From NCBI GenBank assembly GCA_024278285.1, contig JAJRTM010000070.1, forward strand, positions 1 through 5,013: DNA of 5,013 nt, given 5' to 3'. This DNA is from Planctomycetota bacterium (GTDB lineage Bacteria > Planctomycetota > Planctomycetia > Planctomycetales > Planctomycetaceae). This document shows, one piece after another, positions 1 to 5,013 of the stretch (positions within the stretch are counted from its first letter, which is position 1; the number at the start of each line of letters is the position of its first letter). The position numbers were made by a program, and so were the translations under genes. Under the pieces are notes generated by a model that had not been told where the DNA came from, did no database searches, and was given only the letters and a program-made list of their open reading frames with translations.

Positions 1-799
1 CGGGGTCTTTATCGAACGGACCGGTTTCCATGTGATCGATCCCGTGAATCGAATAGCGGCGCTGCTTTACCCAGTTCGGTTGTGTGCGATAATTGCGTTC
101 GGTGCGGGCGCGAGTTTGCGGGTAATCGATTGGCTTGCCGTGGTATCTTCCCGCGTTTCGCTTGGCGGGCTGAAATGGATAGTGGACCGCTTTGAAAGCG
201 AGTTGCAGGTAAAAGGGTTTCTTTTTATCTCGCTCGGCATTCATCCACTGTAGTGCTAAATCGGTCAGGACATCGGCATTGTAACCTTCGAGTTGTTGCC
301 GCTTGCCATTGACGTTCAACACGGGATCGAAATAGGAACCTTGCCCTTTGAAACTGACCCAGTGATCGAACCCGGGGCGTTTGGAATCGTCATCGTGCCC
401 CATGTGCCATTTGCCGACGTAAGCCGTTTGCATTCCCGCTTTTTGAAGATACTGCGGAAAAAAAGTGGTCCCCGGCGGCACCGGTCGCTGATTATCGACT
501 ACTTGATGCCGGTGCATATACTGCCCGGTTAAAATCGAAGCCCGGCTTGGCGAACAAAGCGATGTTGTCACAAACGCATTCGCTAAATGCACTCCTTCTT
601 TGGCCATTTTGTCGAGTGCGGGTGTTTCCAGCCATTTAGGTGAATTCGGATGAAAACTCATGAAGTCGAAACGGTGATCATCGGAAAGAATGAAGATGAC
701 GTTTTCGATTTTACTTTGTTGTGCAGAATCGTTCGCAATAACATCAACCGAACAGAAAGCCAACAAACAGAAGATCATACATTTTTCAAGCAGACGCAT
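1..799 (-). CDS. Secreted formylglycine-dependent sulfatase (family S1), N-terminal 266 residues, 3' end beyond the window
   Basis: This gene encodes a sulfate-ester hydrolase of the alkaline-phosphatase superfamily, probably acting on sulfated polysaccharide outside the cytoplasm. Seen in the sequence: residues 1-22 look like a signal peptide (Arg2 and Lys6, hydrophobic 8-22, likely cleavage V-I-A|N-D; no good lipobox). Metal ligands Asp40-Asp41 follow in the ILSDDH strand. The signature LCSPSRASILTGQ places the formylglycine-forming Cys at 82 and Arg at 86 (CxPxR). GKWHMG supplies Lys130 and His132, and FKAVHYPF supplies Lys203 and His206. The ATG at 799 is chosen because AAGGAA lies 5 bases upstream and the signal peptide starts there; Met8 has no such site. 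Family members are usually about 450-550 residues, so roughly half is missing, including the C-terminal subdomain. The stretch around residues 143-166 (GFDHWVSFKGQG, then FDP and NVNG) resembles N-acetylglucosamine-6-sulfatase or mucin-sulfatase-like planctomycete proteins as I recall them, but the substrate cannot be assigned. Maturation by an FGE- or anSME-type enzyme is expected; neither is present here. Confidence 0.95.
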   Translation of the reverse strand, partial: MRLLEKCMIFCLLAFCSVDVIANDSAQQSKIENVIFILSDDHRFDFMSFHPNSPKWLETPALDKMAKEGVHLANAFVTTSLCSPSRASILTGQYMHRHQVVDNQRPVPPGTTFFPQYLQKAGMQTAYVGKWHMGHDDDSKRPGFDHWVSFKGQGSYFDPVLNVNGKRQQLEGYNADVLTDLALQWMNAERDKKKPFYLQLAFKAVHYPFQPAKRNAGRYHGKPIDYPQTRARTERNYRTQPNWVKQRRYSIHGIDHMETGPFDKDP

Positions 800-804
800 T
801 GCAA

Positions 805-810
805 TTCCTT
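805..810 (-). promoter_or_regulatory. Ribosome binding site of the sulfatase
   Basis: AAGGAA on the minus strand lies 5 bases before the ATG at 799. It decides this start over the internal ATG at codon 8, which has no Shine-Dalgarno-like sequence. No convincing -10/-35 pair at a usable distance was found; a GATAAT at 819-814 is too close to the ribosome site to be a promoter for this start. Confidence 0.75.
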
Positions 811-870
811 ACTATTATCAACGGGGAGCTTCGGTTAAATTGAGAGACACAGAAGATTTCCCCTTTTCGT

Positions 871-908
871 GTGGACGTATTCTCCCTTAAACAGGCAAGA
901 ATGTCCAC
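871..908. repeat. Interrupted inverted repeat upstream of the sulfatase
   Basis: GTGGAC (871-876) pairs with GTCCAC (903-908), and ATTCT (879-883) pairs with AGAAT (898-902). This gives 11 base pairs with a 2-base bulge (877-878) and a 14-base loop. The element sits about 70 bases upstream of the sulfatase start codon. It could be an operator or a leader hairpin of the sulfatase transcript, or chance; its function is not shown. Confidence 0.45.
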
Positions 909-967
909 TCTCTGGTCAACAGGATATCCCAGCGCGGCGTTGCCGCAGGCCAAACAAAGGTTTGAAC

Positions 968-995
968 CACGAAAGAAACGAAAAACACAAAAAAA
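968..995. repeat. Degenerate 9-base-period repeat (CACGAAAGA type)
   Basis: Three consecutive units, CACGAAAGA, AACGAAAAA and CACAAAAAA, start at 968, 977 and 986. The tract opens with AACCACGAAAG. From memory, this style of short dispersed intergenic repeat is common in planctomycete and related genomes. The copies are imperfect, so it looks decayed. No coding role is likely. Confidence 0.5.
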
Positions 996-1060
996 GTTGT
1001 TTAACGGCAAGCCGAAGGCGACTGCGTAAATCGGTTTGTTTGATTGGAAGATGTCGAACC

Positions 1061-1090
1061 GCGAATAAACGTGAATTTTCGCGAATTAGT
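1061..1090. repeat. Degenerate 10-base-period repeat (GCGAAT type)
   Basis: Three adjacent 10-base units, GCGAATAAAC, GTGAATTTTC and GCGAATTAGT, share the core [GC/GT]GAAT at exactly 10-base spacing, preceded by AACC. A fourth related piece, ACACGAATTTTC, occurs at 1120-1131 and matches the second unit except at two or three positions. The period is close to one helical turn. The tract resembles short dispersed intergenic repeats seen in planctomycetes; its function is unknown. Confidence 0.5.
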
Positions 1091-1152
1091 TTTTAGTCAG
1101 ACCGGGTAGAGACCAATTAACACGAATTTTCTTTTGGGCTTCATCTCAAACT

Positions 1153-1303
1153 GTAGGATGGCGTGCTTGCACCCATCAAATACGGTTTCCAGTTCATTAG
1201 CCTCATGCCGGTGAATCAATGACAGAATAATAACAGATTACCTCTCCAATTTTCATTGAACGCAACTCGGCACGCGAAGATGGGTGCAAGCACGCCATCC
1301 TAC
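1153..1303. repeat. REPIN/BIME-like element with perfect 25-bp inverted terminal repeats
   Basis: The left arm (1153-1177) and right arm (1279-1303) are exact reverse complements over 25 bases and flank 101 bases of unrelated sequence. Each arm begins at its outer end with GTAG. This is followed by a bulged palindrome: in the left arm GATGG (1157-1161), extra C (1162), GTGC, TT, GCAC, then CCATC (1173-1177). GTAG plus an imperfect hairpin is the architecture of REP sequences mobilised by RAYT (Y1, IS200-like) transposases, and two inverted REPs make a REPIN or BIME. No transposase is encoded here, so it would be a non-autonomous copy. No clear target-site duplication is visible; a TCATCT occurs on both sides (1141-1146 and 1306-1311) at unequal distances. 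The alternative is a small MITE with 25-bp terminal repeats. The pairing is certain; the family assignment is inference. Confidence 0.7.
1178..1278. other. Spacer between the two REP-like arms
   Basis: These 101 bases hold no open reading frame of note. The only internal pairing found is short, such as CAATGA (1217-1222) with TCATTG (1253-1258). The sequence is AT-rich in the middle. If the element is a REPIN, this is its loop. Confidence 0.5.
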
Positions 1304-1383
1304 TGTCATCTACTTTATATTTTTGAGAATTTGCGCAAGTGTCGTAAACTTTTAACGTTAGTGAGTGGCATAAAGAGATTCGC

Positions 1384-1424
1384 TTATTTATTCAAAAATG
1401 TCAGTACTCCTTTTGAATGAATAG
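1384..1424. repeat. AT-rich 14-bp inverted repeat
   Basis: Positions 1384-1397 pair with 1411-1424 across a 13-base loop (1398-1410). The inner 8 bp (ATTCAAAA with TTTTGAAT) are perfect. The outer part has two G-T wobbles, at 1384/1424 and 1389/1419. There is no long T-run after it and no gene end next to it, so it does not look like a simple terminator. It could be an operator or part of a structured transcript. Confidence 0.5.
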
Positions 1425-1566
1425 AGGTTTCCTTATAAGATTTAGCGTTCCAGATGGAACAGGAATGAATTGTTTTCCACCAAACAGAGTGGCAATCTTG
1501 GGGCTTTGCGTTGATTTTGAAAATCGTCCCTGTTCAAAACAGTTCATCTGCGATACGCTTACCAGT

Positions 1567-1640
1567 TCATCCCTGCTTCAGCTTAACGAAAGGGTACGCC
1601 TGTTTCGTTAAGGCTGGTTTTGTGAAGCACTGGGGGATGA
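1567..1640 (+). repeat. Long nested imperfect hairpin, terminator-like core
   Basis: The inner stem pairs TTAACGAAA (1583-1591) with TTTCGTTAA (1603-1611), and CAGC (1579-1582) with GCTG (1613-1616), with G1612 bulged. The loop is 11 bases. An outer stem pairs TGCTTCA (1574-1580) with TGAAGCA (1623-1629) and TCATCCC (1567-1573) with GGGATGA (1634-1640), with a 4-base bulge at 1630-1633. The two stems overlap only at 1579-1580. Most of the 74 bases are paired. GGTTTTG follows the inner stem, a weak T-tract for a plus-strand intrinsic terminator. No gene ends just upstream, so it may terminate an unannotated short transcript or be part of a small structured RNA. Confidence 0.5.
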
Positions 1641-1645
1641 TTATG

Positions 1646-1673
1646 TTCATAACAAAAGTTAAAACAATATAAA
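1646..1673 (+). promoter_or_regulatory. Candidate sigma-70-type promoter of the SNF2 gene
   Basis: TTCATA (1646-1651) could serve as -35 and TATAAA (1668-1673) as -10, with a 16-base spacer. The -10 matches the consensus at five of six positions and the -35 at four of six. Transcription would begin near 1680 and give a leader of about 43 bases that includes the hairpin at 1687-1707. It is placed by consensus matching only. Confidence 0.35.
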
Positions 1674-1686
1674 TACGTGGATAGAT

Positions 1687-1707
1687 CTCTGGTAGTTTTT
1701 ACCGGAG
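1687..1707 (+). promoter_or_regulatory. 5'-leader hairpin just upstream of the SNF2 ribosome binding site
   Basis: CTCTGGTA (1687-1694) pairs with TACCGGAG (1700-1707) across a GTTTT loop. The stem is 8 bp with one G-U wobble (1690/1704). It ends 5 bases before the Shine-Dalgarno sequence and sequesters an upstream GGAG, leaving the second GGAG free. It could influence translation or message stability. No known riboswitch class was recognised. Confidence 0.4.
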
Positions 1708-1712
1708 TTTTC

Positions 1713-1718
1713 GGAGGG
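1713..1718 (+). promoter_or_regulatory. Ribosome binding site fixing a GTG start
   Basis: GGAGGG lies 4 bases before the GTG at 1723 and is a near-perfect anti-16S match. It decides the start: the frame is open upstream only to the TAG at 1693-1695, there is no in-frame ATG nearby, and the next alternative (TTG at 1741) lacks a site at proper distance. Confidence 0.75.
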
Positions 1719-1722
1719 TGAT

Positions 1723-4700
1723 GTGGCGTTAGCGGAGATTTTGGAATCTCAATTTCGGGCGGATGTTCGATTTCGAGGAGCAGCGTATCTGAAGGATGGA
1801 AGAGTTTCGATTACCCATATTACGGCAGACGATATTTATGCCGTGGTTCGCGATGGGGCAGAACATTCGATCCATATACATCGTAACGATGGGAATCTGG
1901 AATTTAATTGCAGTTCAGTCGCGGGGACGAAGCGCGCTTCGACAACGAAATATGTCTGGGCAACCGTTCTTGCCATCGATGAAGAAGGTTGTCTGACAGG
2001 AGTACCACGCCAGGGGCATATTCCTGCATTCATTCCAGAAGTAAGCAATGAATTACCCGAAGACTGGGATGACGAATTTGGCGAGGAAGCTTACTTTCCT
2101 CCGATTGATTTTAATGCAAAAAAAAGAAGTCCTAAAACAAAAAGTGGCGCCACCGCGATTATTGAACGTCCTGCGAAAAAGCAGGAATGGCAGGAAAAAC
2201 TGCACGCAATTCGAGAACAGATGCAGGTTCGAGATATTGTCAACGAAACGAAATCTTCCTCTTACGAAGTAACTTACCAGATCGATGTCCTGGAAAGTTG
2301 GAGGACCGGACATCTGGTTCTTCAAATTGTTGAATGTCAGCGCCGGGCAACTGGCGGGTGGGGGAAAATTAAACCGCTGAAGCTAAAAGCGAGTGGTCTG
2401 GAAGCTCTCCCCGATGCCGATGACCGGGCGATTCTTGCCCATTTACTGGGCGGAATTCAGGATCGCACCACCGGGGCAAAACCGATGGGCAACCCGCTCA
2501 ATCAGCACCTGCCAAACCGTTTTCGCGTGCCTCATTCTCTTTCTGAAATACTTCTGCCCCGCATGTGCAGTACCGGAAGATTGCGGATGTTGCTTGAAGG
2601 CGAGAAAATGTCTGAGCCCCTCACTTGGGGAACAGCAGAGCCTTGGCAACTTGGTTTGGCAATGGAAACGACTGCAAACGATGCCGATGAATCTTCTGCT
2701 GGCTGGCAGATTGTGCCTCGCTTGATGCGCGAAGAAATATCAATGCCGCTGCAGGATGCCGACCTGTTAGTGGAAGGTGGCTGGGCGATTATGGGAACAG
2801 TTATTGAACAACTGGAAGATTTCTCTGTTTTTGAATGGGTCAAAGCGCATCGCAATCACGATCTTCCCAGGTTCAGCGAATCAGAAGGACAGTTGGTTGT
2901 ACATGAATTAATGACTCTACCAAACCTGCCTCGCCTGCATTTGCCGGATCAATGGAAGCTGGAAGAAAGATTTGTCGCCCCAAAACCGAGGATCAAACTC
3001 TTTACGCCGTCTTCAAAAAGAGGAGCCATTCCGAAAGATCGCATTCAAGCCGATGTCGAATTCCAATACGGCGATCTGATCGTTCGTGGTTCTGCACATA
3101 GTTGGGCACTTTCGCTACAAGACGAGCAGGCTTGCATTGTTCGCGATATGAAAAAGGAAAAAGAATTCTGGGACCAGCTTCAAGAACTGGGAACGCAACG
3201 AATTAGTGACCGTGGTGGAAACAAACATGATTTGCAGGTGCCGTTACGAGAATTGACCGGAATTCTTCGCGGGTTGTTTGATTCGGAATGGGAAATTCTT
3301 TCCGATGACAAACCGTTCCGACAGCCAGGCGAAGTGACCTTCCGTGTGGAATCGGGAATTGACTGGTTCGATGTAACCGGCAATGTCGAATATGGTTCGT
3401 TACAGGTTTCTGTTCCCAGCTTGCTTTCTGCCCTGGCGAGGGGAGATCGCACGATTCAACTTTCTGATGGCTCGATCGGTTTCATTCCTGAAGAATGGAA
3501 AGAACGCTTTGGGGTTCTGTTAAGTTTAGCAGAGACCGATGGCGAATCGGCATTACGTTTTTCCAGTTCTCAGGCAGCTCTTGTGGATGCTCTTTTAGCG
3601 ACTCAGGATAACGTCAATTACGACGAACAATTTCTTGCCTGGCGAAAAAAACTGGCCGATTTCAACGGAGTCGAACCGGTTCACGAACCGAAATCATTTC
3701 AGGGAGAATTGCGAGATTATCAGCGGGAGGGACTCGGCTGGTTGACATTCCTCGAAGAATTTCAATTTGGTGGATGTCTGGCTGATGACATGGGGCTGGG
3801 AAAAACAGTCCAGGTTCTGGCGTTTCTTTCTCAACGATACGATGCAAAACCGAAGCATGACCCGACCTTGATTGTCGTCCCCAAATCGCTGCTTTTTAAC
3901 TGGCGACGCGAAATAGAGAAATTTACACCTCATTTGACATCGCTGGAATATTCCGGCAGCGAAAGAGCGGAATTACGTGATCAATTCCAGAAATACGATA
4001 TCATCTTGGTTACTTACGCAACGCTGCGGCGAGATATTGTGGCGTTGAAAGATCAACAGTTTGATTGCATTATTCTGGATGAAGCCCAGGCAATTAAGAA
4101 TCCTGGCTCGCAAGTTGCCAAGGCGACAAGGCTTCTTCGTGGAAGGCAGCGACTGGCATTAAGTGGTACGCCGATTGAAAACCACCTGGGAGATATGTGG
4201 TCGATTTTCGAATTCCTCAACCCCGGTTTGCTTGGCAAAAGTTCGGTCTTCAAATCTTTAAGCAACGAAACCGATACCAACCGGCTGACCGCAGCGGTTG
4301 CAGGCGGACTGAAACCTTTTGTCCTGCGTCGTACCAAAGAAAAAGTCGCCAAAGATTTGCCTGATCGCGTCGAAGAAACTTTGTACTGCGAATTTAGTGA
4401 ATCGGAACAGAAAACGTACGACGAACTTCGCGACTACTACCGCCAGTCAATTTTCTCTTCCGTCGAAGAAAAGGGGTTGGGGAAAACAAAAATGCACGTT
4501 CTCGAAGCGCTGCTTCGATTGCGACAAGCAGCCTGTCACCCCGGGCTTCTCGATAAATCAAAATCTGGTGAACCTTCAGCCAAGATGGATGTGCTGATCG
4601 AGCATCTAAAAGAACTGAAAGAAGAGGGACACAAAACACTTGTCTTCTCGCAATTTACATCGTTGTTAGCGATTGTGAAAGAGCATTTGGAGAAGAATAA

Positions 4701-5013
4701 CCTGCCTTATGTCTATCTCGATGGTAGCACCAAAGATCGCGATGCGGTCGTGCAATCGTTCCAGAATGATGATGAGATGCCCATTTTTCTGATCAGCCTC
4801 AAAGCGGGAGGCCTCGGCTTAAATTTAACAGCAGCCGGTTATGTTTTTCTGCTTGACCCGTGGTTGAATACGGCTGTGGAAGCTCAGGCAATCGACCGGG
4901 CACACCGCCTTGGTCAGACAAAAAATGTCTTTGCGTATCGCCTGATCGCGCGAGGTACAATCGAAGAGAAAATTGCAGAGCTACAAAAAAACAAACGAAA
5001 ACTAGCCGATGCC
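1723..5013 (+). CDS. SNF2-family DNA-dependent ATPase (SWIM/SNF2 bacterial helicase), C-terminus beyond the window
   Basis: This is a cytoplasmic ATP-driven DNA translocase of the Swi2/Snf2 superfamily 2; what it remodels in bacteria is generally unknown. There are 1097 uninterrupted codons. Seen: residues 1-85 match the SWIM-containing N-terminus, but the zinc ligands are mostly lost (Cys63, Ser65, Thr75, Tyr77, before WATVLAID). A charged, lysine-rich linker lies around 133-160. A long region of no known function to me (about 160-540) includes FQYGDLIV near 447. The segment SGIDWFDV (544) to GFIPEEW (586-592) is typical of what precedes bacterial SNF2 cores. The core has [12 protein letters not shown] (Gln667), Walker A DDMGLGKT (Lys694), PKSLLFNW (from 720), DEAQ (786-789), SGTPIEN (814), FSQF (975), [11 protein letters not shown] (1025) and DRAHRLGQ (1058-1065, Arg1062). 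All catalytic motifs are intact, so the ATPase is probably active. The end at IEEKIAELQ suggests only a few dozen residues are missing. It is not RapA-like at the N-terminus. The GTG start is supported by GGAGGG. No partner gene is visible. Confidence 0.95.
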   Translation, partial: MALAEILESQFRADVRFRGAAYLKDGRVSITHITADDIYAVVRDGAEHSIHIHRNDGNLEFNCSSVAGTKRASTTKYVWATVLAIDEEGCLTGVPRQGHIPAFIPEVSNELPEDWDDEFGEEAYFPPIDFNAKKRSPKTKSGATAIIERPAKKQEWQEKLHAIREQMQVRDIVNETKSSSYEVTYQIDVLESWRTGHLVLQIVECQRRATGGWGKIKPLKLKASGLEALPDADDRAILAHLLGGIQDRTTGAKPMGNPLNQHLPNRFRVPHSLSEILLPRMCSTGRLRMLLEGEKMSEPLTWGTAEPWQLGLAMETTANDADESSAGWQIVPRLMREEISMPLQDADLLVEGGWAIMGTVIEQLEDFSVFEWVKAHRNHDLPRFSESEGQLVVHELMTLPNLPRLHLPDQWKLEERFVAPKPRIKLFTPSSKRGAIPKDRIQADVEFQYGDLIVRGSAHSWALSLQDEQACIVRDMKKEKEFWDQLQELGTQRISDRGGNKHDLQVPLRELTGILRGLFDSEWEILSDDKPFRQPGEVTFRVESGIDWFDVTGNVEYGSLQVSVPSLLSALARGDRTIQLSDGSIGFIPEEWKERFGVLLSLAETDGESALRFSSSQAALVDALLATQDNVNYDEQFLAWRKKLADFNGVEPVHEPKSFQGELRDYQREGLGWLTFLEEFQFGGCLADDMGLGKTVQVLAFLSQRYDAKPKHDPTLIVVPKSLLFNWRREIEKFTPHLTSLEYSGSERAELRDQFQKYDIILVTYATLRRDIVALKDQQFDCIILDEAQAIKNPGSQVAKATRLLRGRQRLALSGTPIENHLGDMWSIFEFLNPGLLGKSSVFKSLSNETDTNRLTAAVAGGLKPFVLRRTKEKVAKDLPDRVEETLYCEFSESEQKTYDELRDYYRQSIFSSVEEKGLGKTKMHVLEALLRLRQAACHPGLLDKSKSGEPSAKMDVLIEHLKELKEEGHKTLVFSQFTSLLAIVKEHLEKNNLPYVYLDGSTKDRDAVVQSFQNDDEMPIFLISLKAGGLGLNLTAAGYVFLLDPWLNTAVEAQAIDRAHRLGQTKNVFAYRLIARGTIEEKIAELQKNKRKLADA

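Larger units (their letters stand above)
800..1722. other. Long divergent intergenic region without a convincing gene
   Basis: These 923 bases separate two divergently transcribed genes. Open frames inside are short (up to about 75 codons), lack ribosome binding sites, and run through repeats and hairpins. I see no tRNA or rRNA. The content is mostly secondary-structure elements: inverted repeats at 871-908, 1153-1303, 1384-1424, 1567-1640 and 1687-1707, and short phased repeats at 968-995 and 1061-1090. A small GCGGC/GCCGC hairpin (934-946, loop GTT), a CGGC-AA-GCCG palindrome (1005-1014) and a GTTCC-AGAT-GGAAC palindrome (1447-1460) are also present. Parts with nothing recognisable are 811-870, 1304-1383 and 1461-1566. 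The pattern suggests successive accumulation of non-coding repeats between two genes. Confidence 0.7.

Noticed and set aside
814..819. GATAAT on the minus strand as the sulfatase -10 box
   Set aside because: Transcription would start within the ribosome binding site, and there is no -35 element at suitable spacing.
786..1010. 74-codon minus-strand open frame overlapping the sulfatase start
   Set aside because: It overlaps the sulfatase start region in another frame, runs through the 968-995 repeat tract and lacks a Shine-Dalgarno sequence. The sulfatase start has far better support.
869..1096. 75-codon plus-strand open frame in the intergenic region
   Set aside because: Its translation is dominated by the two repeat tracts and is Arg/Lys-rich low-complexity sequence, with no ribosome binding site.
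968..1131. CRISPR array
   Set aside because: The repeat units are 9-10 bases, directly adjacent and degenerate, with no unique spacers of constant length and no cas genes.
1141..1311. TCATCT on both sides of the REPIN-like element as a target-site duplication
   Set aside because: The copies lie 6 bases from the left arm and 2 bases from the right arm, so they do not abut the element; six matching bases are easily chance, and REP elements are not expected to make duplications.
1417..1611. 64-codon plus-strand open frame in the intergenic region
   Set aside because: It has no ribosome binding site (the upstream bases are CTCCTTTTGA), no recognisable product, its start lies inside the right arm of the 1384-1424 inverted repeat and its stop lies inside the 1567-1640 hairpin. 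It is most likely chance.
2532..2855. 107-codon minus-strand open frame
   Set aside because: It lies fully inside the SNF2 gene, which is continuously open and contains family motifs on the other strand; this is a shadow frame.
4053..4352. 99-codon minus-strand open frame
   Set aside because: It lies antisense to the conserved SNF2 ATPase core (DEAQ and SGTP motifs); it is a shadow frame.

Overview
The window holds two large protein genes, both cut by the window edges, that point away from each other. A 923-base non-coding stretch full of repeats and hairpins lies between them. A secreted formylglycine-type sulfatase with a Cys-Ser-Pro-Ser-Arg active site, a SWIM/SNF2-type helicase, moderate GC content and loosely spaced genes together suggest a member of the Planctomycetota. 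This is an inference from gene style; no taxonomic marker gene is present.

Bases 1-799 (minus strand) carry the first 266 residues of an exported family S1 sulfatase. It has a signal peptide and a well-placed ribosome binding site, and every N-terminal catalytic motif is intact. Its C-terminal part lies beyond base 1.

Bases 800-1722 contain no convincing gene. They hold an inverted repeat upstream of the sulfatase, two short phased repeat tracts (9- and 10-base periods), and a 151-bp element bounded by perfect 25-bp inverted repeats. Each arm of that element has the architecture of a REP sequence (a GTAG tetranucleotide plus a bulged palindrome), so it looks like a REPIN/BIME. These are followed by a 14-bp AT-rich inverted repeat, a long nested hairpin, a plausible promoter and a 5'-leader hairpin next to the ribosome binding site of the downstream gene.

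Bases 1723-5013 (plus strand) encode 1097 residues of an SNF2-family ATPase with a GTG start. The ATPase core is canonical. The N-terminal SWIM zinc-finger position has lost three of its four metal ligands. The last few dozen residues are beyond the right edge.

The two genes show no functional link: one acts outside the cytoplasm on sulfated glycans, the other on DNA. The most noteworthy items are the REPIN-like element and the decayed SWIM finger. No complete new multi-gene system is visible in the window.
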